Origin: Apostichopus japonicus
Taxonomy: Eukaryota; Echinodermata; Holothuroidea; Aspidochirotida; Stichopodidae
Direction: 5' to 3'
Assembly: GCF_037975245.1 (NCBI RefSeq)
Contig: NC_092572.1
Location: 25,753,489-25,817,488, forward strand
Length of the DNA: 64,000 bases
Shown: piece by piece, positions 48,301 through 60,300 of the stretch
Layout: every line of letters starts with the position of its first letter
Numbering within the stretch: position 1 is the first letter of the stretch
The notes under the pieces: generated by a model
Databases searched by the model: none
Seen by the model: only the letters and a program-made list of their open reading frames with translations
What the model was told of the DNA's origin: nothing
Position numbers and translations under genes: made by a program

Positions 48301-51300
48301 CTTACCTAACTGTGTGGTCTGTTGTTGCAGAGGAGACTGCTTTTAAGTTCTTTGTTTTTTATATTAAATTCAATTTGAAAAGGTTCGAAAAAAAAGATGA
48401 GGTCTTACAACTTTATTGTGTCGTAGGCTAAATAACGATGATCACTACTTCCGTTGCATTTTAGTACTTTGCGCTGCTATGACAAATTAGGTAGTTGCCT
48501 ATGTAATGGTCAGTTAATATTGACAACATCATGCATTTCAGACAGCCAAATTAATGCGATTTTGGCAATCAACGAAGCAATTAGCAATCAACTAGAATTC
48601 GTACACTTAATGTAAAACAATTACTGCTGAAACGAGTCAAATGCATTCCCATGTTTTTGTCCTACTTGTATAGTCTTCAAGGATAAAAATACAGATCTTG
48701 GTAAGGTGTCCGACCATGAAGCAGCGAAACCAGGTCATATAGTTCTGGATTTTCCGATTTTAGGGATTGGTGTGGCAGCCTTGCAGGTCACAGTTCAAGG
48801 TTCGGATATTGAAGAGGCCAAATATATTCATGACCAGTTTGTACCCTTATCTCCTATAATGGTGAGAATAATGTGAGTTTCAAACTATGTGTTAAAGGTC
48901 CTCAATCTCAGCAAGATGTCCTTGAGACGATTCTACATGTTGATCATAACGCTATGATTCCAGAAAAAATTATCAAGAGAGTTTGACTCTTGCTGGCAAG
49001 CTGTCTTCCCCTTTTCATTTTTGATTTCCTTTTGCTTCCTTAATATTAGTCTCGAAATATCGGGACATCAACACAATTACCAGCCTTAGCTAACATGACA
49101 AAGTTCTTTGTGAAGATCAACTCCTCGAAATAGCTAAAGCAAATATTTTCCGTTTGGAAGATATCATCCTGTCGGGGAGGCTGTCGTTTTGGTAAAAAAA
49201 AAACGACTTCATTGTGCCATTAGAATCTGAAACCCTTCGTATTGTTTCACTGTTCATATTCCCAAGGTAGAATGTAATACCAATGCCATAGTCAAGAAAT
49301 ATTCAGAGGTCTTTATTTTGAGATTTAGTATTTGCTAAGTCCGTCTCCATTAGAGACCATGAACATTGTAATAAATAAAGAAATGCATAAGAAAATATTG
49401 AAGCACATGTGGCTCAACGATGTCATCGTTAGACTTGATCAAGTCTTCGGCCCTGTATATGAAGAAATGGTAAATCTGTGTTATATGACGACTGGAATAC
49501 ACAACAACAACAAAATCGCTATTGGTCTGGGAAGTTTTTCATGACAATGATTTCTGTCACATAGACCAAAGGTCATGGTTGGGTTGATGTCTCTCTTAAA
49601 AAAAAAATAGTGTACATGTTTCTAAAGTGAGAATGGGTAACTGCCCATACGATCGACTACAGTATATGATTGATAATAATTAATTAAAACCAACAATAAA
49701 AATGGTGAAATCATTAAAGGATGTTTGTCTCAACCAAGTTTTCCATAACTAATTTCAAACCGTTTAATCTCATTATCTTTCACTTATTTCCAATATTTTT
49801 TCTATTTGTTTTGAATCAGATGCCTGTTTCTGCAGCAGCTCCAATTAATCAAGGTTTCTTAACGGAATGGGACTGCCGATGGGGTACGCTTTCTCCCACA
49901 TCTGATTGTAGAACGGAAGAAGAAAGAGGGCTGAAGGTAAACGTTAATGATAGCTTCATGAAAAATGGTCATGACAGTACACTGAAAAAATAAACTAGTC
50001 AATATTGCCACGGACTAACGTTAAATTAGTCTATAACGTTAGTCAATGCACACGGACTAGCAAAAATCTTCGTTTCATCGCTGCTTCTTAGTTAGTTTAC
50101 ACTGACTAAGGAAAATATAATCGCAGCTTAGTCGGTGGCGACGGACTAAGGTATTTTAACCCATGGACTAAGAACGATACGGACACCCGATTTACGCCAT
50201 AATCGTAGCTTAGTCGGTGTCGACGGACTAATGTATTTTAACCCAATTCGATTCACTTCAATTTGGAAACCGAGAGGCAACGGCAGCTTGCTGGGCTTGG
50301 CATAGTTTCATACGATCACTCTAAGCAACTTTCAACCGTAAATCACCCAAGAAGGTCTTTAGAAGAATGGAGGTATTAACTGCATCATCGGCCTACCTGT
50401 TATTCCTTTAACTTGAAGGTAAAATTAAAGTTAATTGTTAGGCCACTGGCACTAGTACTGTATTATGGTTAGTGTAACGCTACCGTTGTCACGTTGGCGT
50501 TTCGCAATACACAAGTGCAATGACAGTGAGTAGCCTATAGGCTTCTACTGGGTACTGCAGTGCATTCTCAACACTAAAGTGTGCATCCTAAACACCAATT
50601 AACAATGTGTTATGTGTGTATTGGGCTAGATTGAACAGTGGCACATAATCTTCTTATTTATTCCCAAACAAATGCTGGAACTATAAGGCTCAATAGTTTA
50701 TTTGAAGTCTACACTCATTTGGTAAAGATTTCCTGTAATTTCCCATGTGAATCTAAATGGGTAGGCTTTGTGATATTGAATAAGCAAGGCTAGACCTTCA
50801 AACGTACAGTCACAGTAGGCTGAACAAATTATGTTGGCTAGTCAACGGTATTATATGTTGCGAGCAGTCAGGATGCACGCTTCAGTTCTATTTAACCTTT
50901 TCATTTATCATTTTTTAGTATTTAATTTCCGGTCACGCCCAGGAAACAATTGCGACATTCCTTCACGGTCGACTTGCTTACTGTAAGAAGTATTAACCGT
51001 TTTTTTCTCAGGAAAGCTTGATAGTCTGAAGTTATTATAACATGTGCTTTTAGTATTCTGCCAAAAGAGTAAGTTGTTGTATTTGTATTGATATTTTATG
51101 TAGAAGTAACGGAAAATTTAGTATGTTTAGTTTGGTCTAATTGCACGTTTTTTTTCTGTCCAATGTAGTGCAGGGTTCACTTGCGCGAATTCAAATTATT
51201 CTGTTTATGTATATGTATATGCATCGATTCTTAGATTATGATGTTTTTTTGACATTTATTTGTAATTCAAGCATATCTGTTTAGTAGCAAAGTGTAAAGG

Positions 51301-54300
51301 TTAAGATTAATTAGGGTACTAATTTAGAATCCGTACCAATCGACCCTACTTCATAACCCCTAACCCTATACTTCCTTACCTAACTCCCTAACCCCTGACC
51401 ATATTCCCTACTTCCTAACCCTAATTCCTAACCCTAAACCTACTTTCTAACCCATAACCTTATTCTGCCGATTCGAAGTAAGCTTTCCCATTCATATGGT
51501 ACGGATTCTAAAGTTAGGCCTTAATTAGTTTTCTCTTTTTGATCCTAGATTGAATGAAACTCATTGGCGTAAATAATAGATCAGATGATACAGTTTAACG
51601 CAGTTGCTAAAACTCTGGGTATTCTCTAGTCTTCGCCGGTCCATTATATACTTTAGTACTACTAGTAAGACTATATCAAAACGACCGAAGACAAACTAAG
51701 TGTAACAAAGTACTGATTCTCCTCTAGCCTAGGTCTAAACAGGCTTGTTATGTGAGCAAGCAAAATAACAACTAAAAACGATTAGGCCTATAAATAAGTT
51801 GGCTCAGTGCATTTCTGTTTCTAAAATTTTATATTTTTAAAGATCATAAAAACAAACAAAGATTTAGCCCATGTCTTATTATCTCTGTATTCTGGGCATT
51901 TGATTCTGGTTGCAATGGTGATGACACTCTCGTTCAAATTTTCAGCTTTATACAGTCTGCTTCAAACTTTGGGATTGTTTTAAGAGACTATAGTGGAAGC
52001 AAATCTCACATAACTTTGTGGTGACAACTTTATTTATTTATTTTTTTCAAATGATGAATACTTTGCTGTTTCTTTCTTCCAGCAGGAATTGAAAAGCCAA
52101 ATATCTAAGTCATGGGTGAGCTTTCCTGTGATGTACGACACCAGTGTGGAGGCAACAACAAAAGAGGAGAACTGTGTTGTATATGGCTTAAAGACATGTT
52201 TTAAGATGATATATTGGTACCCTTCGCACAACAAAAGAGTTTATCCAAGAGTCTAAAAAGCAAAGGAACAAGTACCATAGAGAAAAAAGATGGAAGAGTG
52301 AGTTTAACTATTGTACCCAACTGTTTAATGATATTTAAGATACTTTTCATAACCTGTTTTAAAAAAAAAACAGTCTAGTATATCATTTACGTGCAAGCTT
52401 CATAAGTTTGGTCAAATTTTCACTGATCTGTAGAGGGGTAGTCGAGAGGGTTTGGTTAGCTGGGAAGGTAACCAATTGCCTGGTACATCACAATGTTCAC
52501 AATGCATTCCTGTATATGAAACCTGATGACTGGCAAACCGACTGTGGTGGATGTGGCTGGGAGAGCAATTTTAAAGTCACCTAATAGCTAACCTAGAGCA
52601 GCTTTCATGGTAACCACATCAAAGTAAGAACAATGTGTCAGGTATGGCCCCAAGAGCAACAAATGGCCATTGCCAGTAATTATTGGTGGTGGGGTACCCC
52701 TGCCAGTGATCTATAATTGACCCCTCACGGCTGACCTAGGTCAGCTCATGAGGTAACCACTTGAAACCTACTGGAAAATGTTGGTTAGGACTTCAGATAC
52801 AAGGGATGGGCATTGCCAGTAATTTTTATTGGTGGGGTATCCCTGCTAGTAGACCCCCAATATGCCCATCCCCTCATTGACCTAGGTGAGCTCATGATTT
52901 GACCAGTTGAAACCTACAGGAAAATGATAGGTATCACTTCATATGTAAGGATGGGCATTTCCAGTATTTTATATTGGTGGGCCACCACTGCCAGAGTCCG
53001 CCCATCCCTTACATATAGAATCCTGTCAATAATTTTCCAGTAGTTTTCAACTGGTTAAATCATGAGCTGACCTAGATCAATGAGGCGGGGGGGGGGGGGG
53101 GGGGCTTTTTGGGGGTCTACTGGCAGGGGTACCCCACTAATATAAATTACTGGAAATGCCCATCCCTTACATATATATAGAGTCCTGCCAATCATTTTAC
53201 AGTAGTTTTCAACTGGTTACCTCATGAGCTAATCTAGGTCAATGGGGGATGGGCATTTTGGGGGTCTACTGACAGGGTTACCCCACCAATGTAAATGACT
53301 GGAAATGCCCATCCCTTACATATGAAGTGATACCTATCATTTTCCAGTAATTTTTCAACTGGTTATCTCATGAGCTGACCTAAGTCAATGAGGGAATGGG
53401 CATTTTGGGGGTCTACTGGCAGGGGTACCCGCCCCAATATAAATTACTGGAAATTCCCATCCCTTACATATGAAGTGATACCATTTTCCAGTAGTTTTCA
53501 ACTGGTTACATCATGAGCTCATCTAGGTCAATGGGGGATGGGCATTTTGGGGGTCTACTGGCAGGGGTACCCCACCAATAAAAATTACTGGCAATGCCCA
53601 TCAGTTGTATCTGAAGCCCTAAGCAACATTTTCCCGTAGGTTTCAAGTGGTTACCTCATGAGCTGACCTAGGTCAGCCTTGAGGAGTCAATTATAGATCA
53701 CTGGCAGGGGTACCCCACCAACAATAATTACTGGCAATGGCCATTTGTTGCTCTTGGGGCCATACCTGACATATTGTACTTACTTTGATGTGTTACCATG
53801 AAAACTGATCTAGGTTAGCTATCAGGTGACTTTAAAATTGCTCTCCCAGCCACACCCACCACAGTCGGTTTGCCAGTCGTCTGGTTTCATATACAGGAAT
53901 GCACTGTGAACATTGTGATGTACAAGGCAATTGGTTACCTTCCCAGCTAACCAAACCCTCTGGGATCCCGGTCTATTGGGATCATTATTAACATGATTAA
54001 CATAATTATTAAGCTTTGAGAAATAACTTGGTGTTATGCTGTGCAAAGCTAATAATAATTTGGTAAAGCTGCTATTCCTGGCTTATAATTTGAGGGACCT
54101 AGATTTAAATGTATACCTCCCAATATGTTATAAAATTTTAATGTAAATGTATGTTTATGATAATGTGAGTTATCATGTGCTATATCTGTATCTGTGCTTA
54201 CACGTATATCATATTTTCTGTTCACAGGTCAATAATGGTGCAGATTTTGGCTTCCTGAAGACAAGTGGGAGGCCATTTGTAGTTAAGAGAAACACTCTTT

Positions 54301-57300
54301 GTTCGTGAAGACTTAACTGGTGTCGATTTGGGGTACCACTTTAAAACGAAAGTCATGAGGAACCCTTGCCCAAGATTCAACTTTGCATTATTGTGCAGTG
54401 CTATACTTTTGCGATTCATGTTTGATCCATTAACTTGTCTTAACTTTGTTGGAAAAAAAAAATCAGATTTTCAGATTTTATTTACAGTGATTTCTTCTCT
54501 ATCTGTCGAAAGTCAGCCTTTTGTAGACATCAGAAGTTTGATCAGAAATAAATACTGCCAACGTACACATTATTTGTGTTTCTTCTGCTCTCTTTTCTTT
54601 CAGTGATGCTAGTCAGTGAAACTAGTCGGGTTTAATTCTTTCAGTGAATCTAGTCAGTGCAACTAGTCAGTCGATACCGACTAAGAAAGGTTAGTCGGGA
54701 GAGGCACCATCCTGACTAATGTAAAACCTGCTATAAACTAGTCAGGGGCTCATATAAATTAGTCGGTAAAGACCGACTAATGTCACCAACTAATGTAACT
54801 GACTAATATACATTTACCAACTAAGAAATTGTTGATGGACTAAGCTGACGGACTAAGATGACCGACTAAGAAATCCAACTGACTAAGGAATAAATTAGTC
54901 GGTATAGCAACTTACTAAGGCTATGTTAGTCGGGAGAGGCACCAGATGGACTAACGTTTTGTTAGTCGGTGAACCAATTTAAGTTTTCAGTGTATAACAC
55001 TGACGAAATGGCATAGTTTTAACCCAAACTAAGATGTGGCGCGAGATTCCTCTGAATTCTGGAAGATTTATTACACACTTTATATGTTGGGAAAATAGGC
55101 GTCTGAATTCATTTTAAGAATTGGAAACTTGTCTTACTCAGAATGAGCACGTTGTCATTTCGACACTTCTAATCAGATACATCCTTAAAGTTCTCAGAAA
55201 GATAATGACATTAACAAGAGATATACGGTGGCATACACGACAGATAAAATGGCATACGATTACTTCGCTTTCATAAGCAAACCAACGTTCTTTTAAAGGT
55301 CAAATGTCATGATGATATTTTCAGTTATAGTTTTGTCCCTCAACTACGGGATTCCACCATCAATTTGATCAGATCTGGCCAGAAATAGATATATATTATA
55401 CTTGTAAAGGTCTTGTAAAGGTCAAATCAGTAAAAGCAAGGAAACATCTCGGCCCTAACTTTGCGGATACGTTGAATGTCACTGTATGAATCCAGTAAGT
55501 AGGTGCCTCGGTATCCAAAAATGACGTTTCCTTGTGGTATTGTATACATTTTAAGTTGGTTTTGTTGACCCTTTGGGATCATTGCGTTCGAAAAAGTGGC
55601 TACAATTTGACTTTCAAACACGGCAGTAACATGTATATAACACACTACGTTAGGAAAGGGAGACACAAGATGTTACTTTAGGAAACCATACTACGTAATG
55701 GATATTAATTTTGAAGTTAAATGAAATTCAGTACGGTAAAAAATTATAAGCAAAAGTGAAGTGCACACCTCATGCACCTCGAGAGATGACAATAATGGTA
55801 AAATATATATAACATAAACTTCGGTGTAGCTCAAATTCCAGGGGAGTTCACTCACTGTGAGGATTAATGTTGATCATTTGAATATACTTCACTCATAACG
55901 AAACACGGATGGTCGATGCTTCCAGGGAGATATGCACATATGCATTAAATACTAAGGAACGACAATTGAATAAACGGCTTGAATCCATCAAGACCCATAC
56001 GAATGGTTTGAAAGCGAAACTCGCAGAACACACGATGACACGACAACCGGTGTTGTGGTCGAGTGGATAAAGGCGGTGGAATTTAAAGAAATGAGGCTTT
56101 GCAATCGGGAGGTTCCGGGTTCGATACCCGGCCGGGCCATAGAAATGTGGGTTCTTAACATCCAAGAGCAATCTACTGTTTTCCCATCAGAAATGACTTT
56201 CTAAATCGAAAAGATTCCAAATTTAAGTTTAAATATGTTGAATTGGAAGCAACACGACGTGTAAGTTGTAATCCATAGCCCTTGCGGGTTACTTCCACAT
56301 TTGTGGTCACTTAAGCGTCGTAAATATAACTGCTGATTATTATTATTATTATTATTATTGATTATTATTAACAACCCTAGAGGTTGGTATAGCTTTAACG
56401 AAAGGTTTAAACAACTACATGTACTGGCACAGATGTAACTATAGTATATCACGAACTGCTGTATCGTTTATCGGACCAATATAATAAAATCTAATAGCCT
56501 ATATATGTTGTGCTCAACGTTTTCAAAACATGAATTTTGCCTCGCAAGCTCAAATACCTTTTTGCCATGCAGAGTTATCATTTATGTTTCTCTACAGCCC
56601 CTAAAGAATCAACGTTTTCGGATTCCAAAGTCTCGGATGGATACAGTTAATGGATATCTCTCCTCAGCCAATGCTAAACTGAATGACACTTACTTCCCTT
56701 ATGACGAGGAACTCTGTCAGCAGTTTGTGAATGAAGGTAAATGTTAAATACATTGAAAAATCAATTTCATCAATTACCTCCTATTTACAGGAAGCCCGAA
56801 ACTTGATAGCTCAAATATGGAGATTTTTATTTCATGAAAACCGTTCAGACAGCAGGAACAACGAACTCCGCTTTTCATGATGAAGCTAAGTATGTTGTCT
56901 ATTAACAAATCATTTGAAGTTCCAATTTGGCCGAAAGGTTTTTATGGTTTACATCAAATTCCTATATTAAAATCTTTGAAGCAAACAGACCGATTAAGCT
57001 TCCTACAATTGCGGGAACTATGTAAAGATATTTTAACTAGGCTAAATAATATTGCTCTAGCATGATTGATTCTCTGCCTACTCATGGATAACGTATTATA
57101 GTCGTGTATATATATGCCTATCCTTTTCTCTCAACAGGAATGGATATCTTGTTTGCAAGACACATGGCCCGCCTATTCATCAGGGATCCGTTATACATCC
57201 TAAAAGAACGACTACATCAAAAAGAAGACGAGTGCGAACATTTTGAGGTACATCACCAACTGTGCCCTCTAGTGGTTGCATTGAAATTGCCCTCCAAATT

Positions 57301-60300
57301 TGTATAAGGCTTTGTTGTCAAAGACAGAATGCAATTATTTATCTAAATAAAATGTTCACATTCAATCATTTTACGTCCCGGTTGACTAGTACAAAGAAAA
57401 GTGGACAGGCCAATGATAGACGATATGTTCTCAATATTATTTTGCAGAACATAATCGGGACAAATTGGCAAATGGTTCGGTTTAAAATTCCTCCGGAAAA
57501 TTCAGACATCGGATGGAGGGCTGAGTTTCGCACGATGGATGTAGGTAACTTCACTCCATTGCCACCACCTTTATTACATACAAGTCGAGTTTTTAAAAAA
57601 TAATAATAATAATAATCACCAGTTATATTTACGATGCTTTAGCGACCACCAATTTGCGAGAAACCCGCAAGGGCTTATGGATTTACAACTTACACGTCGG
57701 GTGGCTTTCAATTCAACATTTTAACTCAAATTTGGAATCTTTTCAATTTAGAAAGTTATTTCCGATGGGAAAACCGTAGATTGCTCTTGGATGAAAAACC
57801 CACCTTACTATAAAGTAGCAAGACGTAGAAGTGTTTAATGTTTGGTAAATCATGACCATTTCATCCACATAAAAATAGTCTAATCGACTAAGATATGTTA
57901 ACAAGGTGAAGGTGAAATAATATAATTTATTCATTAATGACTGAGAAATCATTCAACTTCCTTTGCATTGCATTTTACTCCACAGATGCAGTTGACCGAT
58001 TATGAAAATGCTGCATATGTAATTTTCATGGTTTTATTGACCAGGGCGATGGTTAAAATGAAGTTGGATTTCACCATTCCCATTTCAAGGGTAAGACAAA
58101 GGTGCTTAGAGTGCCGCTCTATGCTGTAGGATAAATACACTAATACTTTAATAGTGTAAAATAATATTTTACTTTTATTATGCAAATAAAAATGCAAAGT
58201 GCTTAGTAGCATGCGTAGCGTGTTATTATGATTAAGCAATCATGTGTTTCTTTGTTATTCTAGGCATTCTCTTTTACTCGTGTAAAAACATGGAGTCAGC
58301 ATGTTTATAGAGTTCTTTTCCCACATAGATCTTGAATTATTTAGACCCTATGTACCTCCGTTTTATGTAATTGTCGGACAACGCTTGGCCTCCGACGTCT
58401 TCTGTGTTCTTGTGGTAGATTAAAGCCATATACGGAAGATACACTACTGCTATGAAATGCCTATCTAGATATCTTAATTAATCAGCATTTAAGGACGGTT
58501 CCTCAAATATGAAACCGATATATAACCAAGTTGATACAGCCACGGGGTTGGTAGATGGCATGGTTGCAGCCACAGGGGAAGCATAGTGTTGGCCTTGTTA
58601 GAATTGATTTAGACTTGTTAATTCGTGACATCAACATTTTGTGATTAGTGCAACGTGTTCCACAATTTTCAACAATCATTAGTATGGAAGAACTTGTGTT
58701 TTTTCCACATAATTTTATTCATCATTGTGCGTTTTTATTTTTGATATTAGGTTAATGAAAATATGGAGATGGCCATGTTACGTAATGCCGTAGGAGAAGG
58801 AGAATTTTACTTTCGGAAGGATCCATATTTGAGTAAGAAACCTTAAGAGGAATCCAAGACGACAAATATCAAATTCCGCAAAAAAAAGTTGTGGAAATTT
58901 ACTTTAAGGACAATATGTGGTGTTCGTGGATAAATTAGACTTCGGGGATGACTGAATGTGCGGTGTGGGATGCCTACGACGATGATGAGCAGCAAATCAG
59001 AAAGTTGCCTAGAAAGCATAGCTAAGCATCTTCCGGATACGCAGTTGGCTGTTATCTTGTAACTCAGTCTAAAAGTGATCAATACCAGATTAGCAAACTG
59101 ATAAGCAAACTGAGAGAACATATTAATAGGCTCAGTATCTACCGGGTAAGCAGTTCGTTGTTGCTTGATCTAAAAGTCACCTATGCAGAAACCAATGTTT
59201 GAATGTGTGTATACAGCATGAGTCATTCACAAAACATATTGAATAAAGGAATACTAAAGTAAACTAGCCGATGAAGCTACAAATATATTTATTTCTTTTT
59301 ATATTGAGAGATAATAACATTAAAAGGCGTTGGATCTCAAAGATGATAGTTTACAAAGCATTTCGCCTGAACACAATTGCATTCTTCTGCAAATGCAATT
59401 TGACATTTTGGTATTTGTTAATATTAATAATCAATTTATTACAACAGGTTCAGATGAAACCGTTCTTTGCAAGATGAGTATCAACACAATTATAAACGGT
59501 GGCGCTACATCAGAAGGAGCTGACTTCATTGGTCTCATCCCACTGATCAATCAATACATGGCTTCGATTAAAGATATCGATGCGGAACAACGATCGACGC
59601 TTAATGGTTACCTGAAGCTGATTTCTGATAGAGCTGCAGGTATGTAAATATGCATTCACAATCAGACAGTTCGTAATGCTAATACCATATTGTACGGTCC
59701 TCACAAATCATGATTTCAAACATGACATACATACTGCACATACTGTCCGTACGAGTGCTTTGAAGCAGTACAGTATCGAACAAGTTATCTTAACTTGGTG
59801 ATCCAATTATCCAGCGTTTCGCTCAAATATATCGATACTATTAACTCATGACCATGTAGTTCACAACTTTGAGTAAGTTTTTAATTCATTTCAAATATTA
59901 CAGGAGTAAAATTAGGCTAATATTACGAATGTCAAAAGGTAAGGTCGGCACAATTCTGAGATCCAAAGTGGAATTATTAACCAATGGCTAATTACAATAC
60001 CTTATAGGAAAAAAGTACAAGTTCGATTAATGCTACTCTTATTTTGAGATATACCCTTCAGAAAATCTAATATTCTTCAATTTTATAAAATAATGTCGAA
60101 AAGATATATCTCTAGAAATATATTATCTCTATTTAGGTCGTGTAAAGACAACAGCTCAGTGGATTCGAGACTTTGTCGATCAGCATCCGGGCTACAAACA
60201 CGATTCTGTCATCACAGAAGATATTAACTACGACTTGATAAAGCTTTGTTTAGATATGTCAAATGGAACAACAGATCCACAGCATTTGGCCACTAATAGT

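Larger units (their letters stand above)
49980..54992 (-). mobile_element. CACTG...CAGTG DNA transposon, copy 2, intron 8 of B
   Basis: A 5013-bp element, inverted relative to copy 1 (22992-26508), with CACTGAAAA/TTTTCAGTG ends and TA duplications at 49978-49979 and 54993-54994. Outer parts match copy 1 closely when reverse complemented, including the TTAGTC/GACTAA arrays and the small conserved frames (53822-54046 minus, 54328-54606 plus). The extra length comes from a nested MITE (51307-51527) and an internal inverted and tandem expansion (52446-53960). No transposase seen. Confidence 0.85.

Noticed and set aside
56061-56143. Possible tRNA gene (A- and B-box present)
   Set aside because: The acceptor stem does not pair and the SINE body follows directly; it is a SINE head.
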